Positions 1 through 5,885 of a DNA stretch of 13,323 nucleotides are shown in pieces (the first letter of the stretch is position 1; the number at the start of each line of letters is the position of its first letter). Source of the DNA: Roseilinea sp034431495 (GTDB taxonomy: Bacteria > Chloroflexota > Anaerolineae > J036 > Brachytrichaceae). The notes beneath the pieces were generated by a model. That model saw nothing but the letters and a program-made list of their open reading frames with translations, was not told the DNA's origin and ran no database searches. Where the stretch lies: assembly GCA_034431495.1 (NCBI GenBank), contig DAOUDB010000100.1, forward strand, positions 1-13,323. Reading direction: 5' to 3'. The translations under genes and the position numbers were made by a program.

Positions 1-903
1 AGCGCGTACGAAGTGTGCGTGGGCAGCGCGCCCGGCCTGTGCGAGGCCACCGGCGGCTGGGTCAACGTCGGCAGCGCCACCAGCTGGACCCCCGCCTTGC
101 AGGCCGGCACAACCTACTGGTGGCAGGTGCGCGCACTGGGCAGCAGCTTCAGCGTGCAGGCCGACGCCGGCCAGTGGTGGGCCTTCACCACCGCCAACGA
201 CACCAGCACCGGCCCAGACGACTTCCAGAAGACCGCCCCGCTGAGCGGCACGTTGGGCGGCAGCAGCGTCGTGCTGAGCTGGACCGCCTCCGCCGGCGCG
301 GCTGGCTACCGCGTGTGCGTGGGCACTGCCTGGGGCCTGTGCGATGTAATCCCGAATGCCTCGGTGGTTTCAACCAGCTACGCCCTGAACGGCCTCCCGA
401 TGGGTGAATACTGGTGGCAGGTGACCGCCGTGGACGCCGAGGGCGACACCACCCAGGCCAACGGCGGTACGCGCTGGCTGTTCACGGTGGGCAGCAGCGG
501 CATCGCAGACCTCGACAACGCCGGCACGCGCAAGAACGCCACGCCGGCCTCCGTGCGCATGGGCGAGGCGCTCACCTACACCATCACGCTCAGCAACAGC
601 GGCAGCCTGCCGGTGACGGCCCAGGTGACCGACACGCTGGACGTCAGTGCCACCCTGCTGAGCGCCACGCCGGGCTACGCGCAGAGCGGCCAGACGCTGG
701 CGTGGAGCAACGTGGTGGTGCCGGCCGGCGGCACGACGGCCCTGACGATCACGGTGCGCGCGGGCAGCGGCCTGCTGCCGGAGGGCTACACGCTCTTGAA
801 CGATGTGAGCATCGGCGCGCACGATGGCGAGATCACGCGCGCCGCGCTGGCGGTGCAAGTTGCGCCGTGGCGGGCCTATGCGCCGATTGTGCTCAAGCCA
901 TAG
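1..903 (+). CDS. Surface/secreted repeat protein, 3' end (FN3-like repeats plus DUF11 domain), 5' truncated by window
   Basis: The reading frame is open from base 1 and stops at 901-903, leaving the last 300 residues; the true start lies upstream. Two FN3-like repeats are visible, at about residues 1-62 and 77-160. Each has a Y-x-V-C-V-G motif followed by a G-L-C, and a Y-W-W-Q-V strand near its end, so each carries a cysteine pair. A DUF11-type domain follows (about 167-285), recognisable by L-T-Y-T-I-T-L-S-N-S-G and a T-D-T-L strand. The tail ends A-Y-A-P-I-V-L-K-P. Domains of this kind act as extracellular spacers or adhesive modules; no catalytic motif is visible in the part present. The function of the missing N-terminal part is unknown. 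The tail resembles that of the protein at 9405-12257. Confidence 0.85.
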   Translation, partial: SAYEVCVGSAPGLCEATGGWVNVGSATSWTPALQAGTTYWWQVRALGSSFSVQADAGQWWAFTTANDTSTGPDDFQKTAPLSGTLGGSSVVLSWTASAGAAGYRVCVGTAWGLCDVIPNASVVSTSYALNGLPMGEYWWQVTAVDAEGDTTQANGGTRWLFTVGSSGIADLDNAGTRKNATPASVRMGEALTYTITLSNSGSLPVTAQVTDTLDVSATLLSATPGYAQSGQTLAWSNVVVPAGGTTALTITVRAGSGLLPEGYTLLNDVSIGAHDGEITRAALAVQVAPWRAYAPIVLKP

Positions 904-1001
904 CGGCGCAATGTTCGAAAGCAGTCAAGTCAGCGTTCGGGTAAGAGTTTCGGGCAGGTGCAGGCACTTCTTGCGCTTGCCCGGATGACCGACGATTTGA
1001 A

Positions 1002-1028
1002 GCAAAGCCGGCCTCGTGCCGGCTTTGC
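1002..1028 (+). terminator. Strong hairpin downstream of the surface protein gene, probable terminator
   Basis: A perfect 11-bp stem (gcaaagccggc at 1002-1012 pairing with 1018-1028) encloses a 5-base loop, about 100 bases after the stop at 903. The base after the stem runs into cgttatta, so the U-tract is poor. A weaker 8-bp hairpin (951-958 with 976-983, one wobble) lies upstream. It probably ends transcription of the surface protein; a regulatory hairpin is possible. Confidence 0.55.
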
Positions 1029-1055
1029 CGTTATTACACACAGGCTGCAATCACC

Positions 1056-1104
1056 GCGCGCTGTTCGCTGCGCGCTGGCATTTGCGCGCTGTTCGCTGCG
1101 CGCT
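1056..1104. repeat. Two direct copies of a 21-base GCGCGC-flanked repeat
   Basis: The 21-mer gcgcgctgttcgctgcgcgct occurs at 1056-1076 and again, identical, at 1084-1104 (period 28). Each copy has GCGCGC at both ends and can fold on itself. It lies in the gene-free stretch 904-1173 before the transporter. Its style resembles the GC repeat at 5822-5860. Function is unknown. Confidence 0.75.
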
Positions 1105-1122
1105 TTTGTCTTCCGGCGAGCT

Positions 1123-1153
1123 GTGACAGCCGGCGGTATTTTTGCCGTATCAT
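1123..1153 (+). promoter_or_regulatory. Possible sigma70-type promoter for the MFS transporter
   Basis: GTGACA at 1123-1128 (5 of 6 to the -35 consensus) and TATCAT at 1148-1153 (5 of 6 to the -10 consensus) are separated by 19 bases, slightly long. The start codon at 1174 would leave a short leader of about 14 bases. Weak but the only reasonable pair seen in this gap. Confidence 0.3.
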
Positions 1154-1173
1154 GTGGGCCGCGCCTGTGCGCC

Positions 1174-2490
1174 ATGATGCCTATGACTGCCCTGACCGAC
1201 CGCCATAAAATTCGCAAACTCCCCTTCTACATCGCGGCCGTGACCATGAACAGCGTGTTTACCACGCTGACCGTGTTCGGGTCGGTATTCCCGCTTTTTC
1301 TGGCCGATCTGGGTCTTGACAAGGCGCGCATCGGCGTGGCGCTGGCATTGATCCCATACGCCACCCTGATCTCACCGTTCATGGCGCCCTTTGTGTCGAA
1401 ATGGGGCTTCCGGCGCACCTTTCTGACGGTGTGGACGATTCGCAAGTTCATCATCACCGCAATGCTGCTGGCCCCATTCGTGCTGGTCAGCGCCGGCCAG
1501 GACGCCGCCTTTGCGTGGGTCACCCTGTGCATCATTGGTTTTGCGCTGTGCCGCGCCACCGGCGACACCGGCCTGCTGCCCTGGACACAAGAGCTGGTGC
1601 CCAACGACATTCGCGGCAAGTTCATGGCCTTCGAGAACGTGATTATCACGCTTGTCCAGATTGCAGTGGTGGCACTGGCCGGCTTTCTGATCGATCATCT
1701 GGCCGGCAGCGCGCGCTACACCACGCCGATGGGCATTGGGGTAGTAGGAGGATTGATCGGCGTGCTGCTGTTTTCGCTGTTGCCGGGCGGCAAGCCAACG
1801 CGCCAGACCATCGATCTGCGCGCCCATCTGGCCGAAGTGCGCATTGCGCTCAGCGATCGCAACTTCATTTTCTTCATGAGCATGCTCACACTGGTAACAC
1901 TGGGCAGCGGATTGTCGGGATCGTTCATCCCCTTGTTCGCCAATGAGCAGATTGGGCTTAGCCCCGGCAATGTCGTGCTGCTCAGCATCGGCAGTTCGGC
2001 CGGCACCTTGCTGGCCGCGCTGCCGGTGGGCTGGGCGCTGGATCGCATCGGCAACAAGCCATTGATGTGGATCGGCCTGGTGGCGCTGCTCGTGGCGCCG
2101 CTGTGCTGGCTGGCCGTGCCGCGCCATGCGCCGGACAGTCTGGCCTTTGCAATGGGCCTATCGTTTGTGGCCGGCATCGGCGGCGCGACATGGTCAATGA
2201 GTTGGAGCCGTTTTCTGTTCAACGCCGCTGTGCCGCCGCAACACAGCGCGGTGTATCTGTCGGTGTACTATGCCTGGAGCAGCTTTATCGGCGGCAGCGG
2301 GCCATTGCTGGCCGGCGCTATTCTCACCGCACTTGCGCCCGGCATGTCCAACCCCTACGCCGGCCTGTTCGCAATCAGCCTGCTTCCCATACTGATCGGT
2401 GGCGTTGTCCTCGGCCGGCTACAGGATCGCGAAGCCGTTTCGCTGCGCCACCTGGCCGGGCGCGCTCTGCGTCGCGCAAGCCGGACATAG
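1174..2490 (+). CDS. MFS transporter, 12-TM type
   Basis: An inner-membrane permease of the major facilitator superfamily, 438 residues, the usual length for a 12-helix member. Long hydrophobic segments run through most of the protein. Motif-A-like loops are seen after TM2 (V-S-K-W-G-F-R-R-T-F) and, in the second half, after TM8 (G-W-A-L-D-R-I-G-N-K-P), the hallmark of the two MFS halves. The substrate cannot be read from the sequence. The frame is open back to 958, but the stretch before 1174 is Arg/Cys-rich and covers the GC repeats, so I place the start at the first ATG of the M-M-P-M cluster (1174, 1177 or 1183). No clear Shine-Dalgarno is present. The gene is followed by an 88-base gap and seems to be transcribed alone. 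Confidence 0.88.
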   Translation: MMPMTALTDRHKIRKLPFYIAAVTMNSVFTTLTVFGSVFPLFLADLGLDKARIGVALALIPYATLISPFMAPFVSKWGFRRTFLTVWTIRKFIITAMLLAPFVLVSAGQDAAFAWVTLCIIGFALCRATGDTGLLPWTQELVPNDIRGKFMAFENVIITLVQIAVVALAGFLIDHLAGSARYTTPMGIGVVGGLIGVLLFSLLPGGKPTRQTIDLRAHLAEVRIALSDRNFIFFMSMLTLVTLGSGLSGSFIPLFANEQIGLSPGNVVLLSIGSSAGTLLAALPVGWALDRIGNKPLMWIGLVALLVAPLCWLAVPRHAPDSLAFAMGLSFVAGIGGATWSMSWSRFLFNAAVPPQHSAVYLSVYYAWSSFIGGSGPLLAGAILTALAPGMSNPYAGLFAISLLPILIGGVVLGRLQDREAVSLRHLAGRALRRASRT

Positions 2491-2578
2491 CCTACATCCA
2501 ATCCACACAGCGCCCTAACAATTTCTGAAAATCAGCCGGCTACGATGTGCGCAAGCTCACTGATGCGAGAGCACAACA

Positions 2579-3103
2579 ATGACAACTGCGCGCAAACGAA
2601 TCCCCAAAACTCCGATCAATCTGTTGCTGGACGCCCTGATCTTCGTCGCCTTTCTGGTTGCCACAGCCCCGCGCTTCACCGGCATCGCCGTACACGAGTG
2701 GTTGAGCATCGCCTTCGGCGCAGCCATCGTGACGCATCTGCTCTTGCACTGGCAATGGATCGTCGGCGTGACGCGCCATTTCTTCAGGCAGGCGCAATGG
2801 CGCGCGCGCGTCAACTACGTTCTGAACACGCTGTTCTTCATCGACATGACAATCATTCTGTTCACCGGTCTGATGATCTCTGAAGCCGCGTTGCCGTTGC
2901 TGGGCATTCGCGTTGCGCCGGATCGCACATGGCGGTTGTTGCATGGGCTGGCATCCGACGCCGGCGTGTTCATCCTGGGGCTGCATGTGGCGCTGCACTG
3001 GCAGTGGATCGTCAACGCGCTGAAGCGGCACGTCATCACGGCGCTGTTCCGACCGCGCCGCGCAGGGCCGGCCCTGGCCGCCTCAAAGGAGGCGCGCTCA
3101 TGA
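2579..3103 (+). CDS. DUF4405-type four-helix membrane protein, putative b-type cytochrome
   Basis: A 174-residue integral membrane protein with four hydrophobic helices (about 16-32, 39-62, 82-100, 122-145). It looks like a DUF4405 member, a family related in fold to cytochrome b561/hydrogenase b subunits. Two halves repeat the same pattern: H39, then H53-x3-H57 followed by W-Q-W-I-V, and H122, then H136-x3-H140 followed by W-Q-W-I-V. In both halves the first and second histidines are exactly 14 residues apart. In related families paired His on helices ligate b-type heme, so a membrane redox role is inferred. The C-terminal tail is basic and probably cytoplasmic. The stop overlaps the next start by four bases (ATGA), so the two genes are translationally coupled. 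Confidence 0.8.
   Translation: MTTARKRIPKTPINLLLDALIFVAFLVATAPRFTGIAVHEWLSIAFGAAIVTHLLLHWQWIVGVTRHFFRQAQWRARVNYVLNTLFFIDMTIILFTGLMISEAALPLLGIRVAPDRTWRLLHGLASDAGVFILGLHVALHWQWIVNALKRHVITALFRPRRAGPALAASKEARS
3085..3092 (+). promoter_or_regulatory. Strong ribosome binding site AAAGGAGG fixing the start at 3100
   Basis: AAAGGAGG lies inside the end of the DUF4405 gene with a 7-base spacer to the ATG at 3100. It settles the start of the small two-TM protein, whose frame is otherwise open upstream to 2929. Confidence 0.75.
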
Positions 3104-3525
3104 AGACCATCGGACGCATCGCCGTGATTCTGCTTGCGGCGCTGGCAGTGGTGGGAGCAACCGTTGCCCTGTCCAACGCCGGCATGCTGAACAGCCTGCT
3201 CAGCGCCGCGCGCTTCGAGGGCGGGCCGGCCTTTGGGCGACAAGCGGACTTTGCGCCGGAAGAATTCGCGCGCGGCGAGGGCCAGCGCCGGCAATTCGAT
3301 CGCGCGTTCGAGCAGCGGCGCGCCACCGGCCAGGGCCTCCCCTTCGAGGGCAATTTCGAGCGCAGGCGATTTGGCGAAGCGGGATTTGGCGGCTTCGCCC
3401 TGTTCGGCGCGTTTGAACGCGCGCGCAATCTGATCATTGTGCTCGTCATCGTTGCCGTTGTCATCGTGGCGACACAGATCTGGCGACGCCTGAGACGCAG
3501 CGCAAAGCGGGGTGCTGTTGTCTGA
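3100..3525 (+). CDS. Small two-TM membrane protein with Phe/Arg/Glu-rich loop, function unknown
   Basis: A 141-residue protein I cannot assign to a named family. TM1 spans about residues 4-24 and TM2 about 110-127, followed by a basic tail (R-R-L-R-R-S-A-K-R) that predicts a cytoplasmic C-terminus. The loop of about 80 residues between them would be extracytoplasmic. It is low in complexity and rich in F, E, R, G and Q, with recurring F-E-G, F-E-R and F-D-R elements. The start is set by a near-perfect ribosome binding site and a 4-base overlap with the DUF4405 gene, so the two products are probably made together and may interact. The response regulator and kinase downstream suggest a part in envelope signalling; this is inference from position only. 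Confidence 0.75.
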   Translation: MKTIGRIAVILLAALAVVGATVALSNAGMLNSLLSAARFEGGPAFGRQADFAPEEFARGEGQRRQFDRAFEQRRATGQGLPFEGNFERRRFGEAGFGGFALFGAFERARNLIIVLVIVAVVIVATQIWRRLRRSAKRGAVV

Positions 3526-3535
3526 GCGTGTGGCC

Positions 3536-3565
3536 GCCACTGTGGCCGTTGCCACTGTGGCCGTT
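3536..3565. repeat. 15-base tandem repeat, two copies, upstream of the response regulator
   Basis: gccactgtggccgtt occurs at 3536-3550 and 3551-3565, with related partial copies on each side (gtggccgccac before, gccct after). It fills half of the 86-base gap between the small membrane protein and the response regulator. It could be an expansion by slippage or a binding site array; a direct-repeat operator would suit an OmpR-type regulator, but this is speculative. Confidence 0.7.
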
Positions 3566-3611
3566 GCCCTCGACGCACGCATCCAGAGCCGGCGCGATAA
3601 TCACTTCTGCC

Positions 3612-4307
3612 ATGCAAACCATTCTGGTCGTCGATGATGAAGCCAAACTGCGCGAGCTGATGCGTCTGTACCTGACGCAGGAAGGGTATCGCGTCGTGGA
3701 AGCGACCAACGGGCGCGAAGCGATTTTTGTGGCGCGCCACGAAAAGCCCGATCTGATCCTGCTCGATCTGATGATGCCGGAGATGGGTGGCTACGATTTC
3801 ATCCGCGCTTTCACCAAAGAGTCCGGCACACCGATCATTGTGCTGACGGCGAAGGTCGAAGACCATGACAAGATTCTCGGCCTGGAACTGGGTGCGGACG
3901 ACTATGTGACCAAGCCGTTCAACACGCGCGAACTGATCGCCCGGGTGCGGGCGGTGCTGCGGCGCGCGCAAAAGACGCCCCTGGAGCCAGAGGTGTTGCG
4001 GGTGGCCGACATTGTGCTGGATCGCGGCACACGCATGGTGCAGGTGGCCGGGCGCAGCGTTGACCTGACGCCTTCCGAATTCGAACTGCTGGCGACGTTG
4101 ATGGCCGCGCCCGGCCAGGTATTCTCGCGCCTCGATCTGCTCGACCGCGTGTCGGGTGATGCCTACGAAGGCTATGAGCGCACCATCGATGTGCATGTGC
4201 GCAATTTGCGCGCCAAGATCGAGCCAGATCCGCGCCATCCGCGCTATATCGAAACGGTGTATGGCATGGGGTATCGTTTCGCGCTGGAGCGGCCGGCCGG
4301 CGCGTGA
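3612..4307 (+). CDS. OmpR/PhoB-family response regulator
   Basis: A 231-residue DNA-binding response regulator in the cytoplasm. The receiver domain (about 1-118) shows the acidic pair D8-D9, phosphoacceptor D52 in L-L-D-L-M-M-P, T79 and K101 in T-K-P-F. The C-terminal winged helix (about 135-228) has the family pattern L-T-P-S-E-F-E-L-L near its start, R-T-I-D-V-H-V-R-N-L-R-A-K-I, and the closing V-Y-G-M-G-Y-R-F hairpin. The start is the ATG giving M-Q-T-I-L-V-V-D-D-E; an upstream GTG at 3528 would only add a repeat-encoded W-P-L-P tail. The kinase follows after 12 bases, so the two form one operon. GATAAT at 3596-3601, 10 bases before the ATG, may be a -10 box of a nearly leaderless transcript, but no good -35 is seen. 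Confidence 0.95.
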   Translation: MQTILVVDDEAKLRELMRLYLTQEGYRVVEATNGREAIFVARHEKPDLILLDLMMPEMGGYDFIRAFTKESGTPIIVLTAKVEDHDKILGLELGADDYVTKPFNTRELIARVRAVLRRAQKTPLEPEVLRVADIVLDRGTRMVQVAGRSVDLTPSEFELLATLMAAPGQVFSRLDLLDRVSGDAYEGYERTIDVHVRNLRAKIEPDPRHPRYIETVYGMGYRFALERPAGA

Positions 4308-4319
4308 GATAGAACATTC

Positions 4320-5756
4320 ATGCGCGCAGCCCTGAGCGCCTTCTTCCGTTCGTTCGCCGACGCTTTTCTGCGTCCACCGCTGCGCGCGTTGGCGTGGAAA
4401 CTCACGTTTGCCTTTGTGTTGGTGGGAGTACTGGGAGTCGCGCTGGTCGCAGCATTGATCGGCCAACGCACACGCTCTGAATTCGATCGCTTCCTATCCT
4501 CGCGGGATCAAACGGTGCTGGCGCAGGCGCTCACAGACTACTACAGCGCCCATCAGAGCTGGGAGGGCGCGCAAGCCATGCTGGCTACCAATCCCGGCCT
4601 GGCCTACTACAGCCGGCTGATCACGCTGCTGGACGCGCAGGGCAACGTGGTGATCGGCAACTGGCTGGCTCGCCGGCGAGACCCCTTCCCACAAAGCGAG
4701 CTGCGCGAAGCGATTGCGCTGAAGCACAACGATCAGGTAATCGGTTATCTGCTGCCGTTGCGCTGGGAGCCGCCCCTGCCCGACCGGCCTGCGCCTCCCG
4801 AAGCCGACTTCATCGCACGGGTGCTGGGCGCAGCCGGAACCAGCGCCCTGATCGCCGCCGGCTTTGCAATTGTGTTGAGCGTGGTGCTGGCGCGCGCCTT
4901 GTCTCAACCGATCCGCGAACTGACAGCCGCCACCCGCGCCATTGCGGGCGGCAAGCTCGGCCAGCGTGTCGCCGTGCGCTCGCGCGACGAGATCGGCGAA
5001 CTGGCCGTCGCGTTCAATCAGATGAGCGCCGACCTGGCGCGGGCCAGCCAGATGCGCAAGCAAATGACTGCTGATCTGGCCCACGATTTGCGCACCCCGC
5101 TCAGCATTTTGCGCGGGTACACCGAGGGGCTGACGGAAGGCCGGCTGCCAGCCACGCCGCAAACATTCGCCGTCATGCATGACGAAGTCGAGCATTTGCA
5201 GCGCCTGGTGGAAGACCTGCGCGTGCTGTCGCTGGCCGACGCAGGCGAGTTGCCGCTCAACCGCCGTTCGGTCGATCCGGCTGCGCTGCTCGAACGCACC
5301 GGCCTGGCTTACATCGTTGCCGCCGAACAGCAAGGGCTTGCCTTGCGCGTGGAAGCGCCAGAAGGGTTGCCGTCGATTCACGTAGACACCGATCGCATGA
5401 CCCAGGTGTTAAACAACCTGGTTTCGAACGCATTGCGCCACACACAAAGCGGCGAGATCACGCTGAAGGCAGAATCGGCCGGCGACACTGTGCGATTGAG
5501 CGTGCGCGATAGTGGGGCCGGCATCGATCCCGCCGATCTGCCCTACGTCTTTGACCGTTTTTACCGCGCCGACAAAGCGCGCCAACGCGACGGGGATTCA
5601 TCCGGCCTGGGGCTGGCGATTGCCAAAGCCATCGTCGAGGCGCACGAGGGCAGCATCTCCGTCGTGTCTGCGCCGGGCCAGGGCGCCACGTTCACCATCA
5701 CCCTGCCGGCCAGCAAGATCAAGCCACACAGACAGAAAGAACACGAAGCACAGTAA
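4320..5756 (+). CDS. HAMP-domain sensor histidine kinase, BaeS-like
   Basis: A 478-residue membrane kinase, the likely partner of the regulator just upstream. TM1 is at about 27-48 and TM2 at about 166-190; the roughly 115 residues between them form an extracytoplasmic sensor region with no fold I recognise. A HAMP linker (about 190-243, with P-I-R-E-L and D-E-I-G-E-L) leads to the HisKA domain, with phosphoacceptor H255 in D-L-A-H-D-L-R-T-P. The ATPase domain has the N box with N370 (N-L-V-S-N-A-L-R-H), the G1 box D397-S-G-A-G, the F box (Y-V-F-D-R-F-Y-R) and the G2 box with G429 (S-G-L-G-L-A-I-A-K). All key residues are present, so it should be active. The signal sensed is unknown; neighbouring membrane proteins are candidates. 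Confidence 0.94.
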   Translation: MRAALSAFFRSFADAFLRPPLRALAWKLTFAFVLVGVLGVALVAALIGQRTRSEFDRFLSSRDQTVLAQALTDYYSAHQSWEGAQAMLATNPGLAYYSRLITLLDAQGNVVIGNWLARRRDPFPQSELREAIALKHNDQVIGYLLPLRWEPPLPDRPAPPEADFIARVLGAAGTSALIAAGFAIVLSVVLARALSQPIRELTAATRAIAGGKLGQRVAVRSRDEIGELAVAFNQMSADLARASQMRKQMTADLAHDLRTPLSILRGYTEGLTEGRLPATPQTFAVMHDEVEHLQRLVEDLRVLSLADAGELPLNRRSVDPAALLERTGLAYIVAAEQQGLALRVEAPEGLPSIHVDTDRMTQVLNNLVSNALRHTQSGEITLKAESAGDTVRLSVRDSGAGIDPADLPYVFDRFYRADKARQRDGDSSGLGLAIAKAIVEAHEGSISVVSAPGQGATFTITLPASKIKPHRQKEHEAQ

Positions 5757-5821
5757 AGGTTCATAGCCGGCTCACAGGTTACTCTAAACCACAACCTGAT
5801 GATTGAAGCGTCAGTGCGCGA

Positions 5822-5860
5822 AGCGCGCGCACAAAGCGCGCGCACAAAGCGCGCGCAGAA
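5822..5860. repeat. Three 13-base tandem copies of an AGCGCGCGCACAA repeat
   Basis: Copies lie at 5822-5834, 5835-5847 and 5848-5860 (the last has one base changed, AGAA for ACAA), preceded by a related partial copy. The 13-base period does not keep a reading frame, which argues the region is not coding. It sits 25 bases before the dioxygenase start. A 6-bp inverted repeat (caggtt 5775-5780, aacctg 5793-5798) lies upstream. The array may be regulatory or a dispersed intergenic repeat. Confidence 0.75.
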
Positions 5861-5872
5861 ATCAGACAACCC

Positions 5873-5876
5873 GGAG
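5873..5876 (+). promoter_or_regulatory. Ribosome binding site GGAG choosing the dioxygenase start
   Basis: GGAG at 5873-5876 lies 9 bases before the ATG at 5886. The frame is open to an earlier ATG at 5799, but that one has no ribosome binding site and would translate the 13-base repeats. Confidence 0.55.
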
Positions 5877-5885
5877 ACGGCACAG

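Noticed and set aside
958..1173. N-terminal extension of the MFS transporter by 72 residues
   Set aside because: It would translate the hairpin and GC repeats into a Cys/Arg-rich stretch not expected before TM1; the ATG cluster at 1174-1183 fits the family length.
2491..2578. Promoter for the DUF4405 gene (TACGAT at 2541-2546)
   Set aside because: No -35-like element at a fitting distance (the nearest is 12 bases away), so I do not call it.
3036..4466. A 476-codon - strand frame across the small membrane protein and the response regulator
   Set aside because: It covers two well supported + strand genes and has a composition typical of antisense frames in GC-rich DNA.
5822..5860. CRISPR-like array
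   Set aside because: Units are 13 bases and directly adjacent, with no spacers and no cas genes nearby.
5799..5885. Upstream start for the dioxygenase at 5799
   Set aside because: It would translate a 13-base repeat whose period breaks frame and would bury the Tat/lipoprotein signal; the ATG at 5886 has a ribosome binding site.
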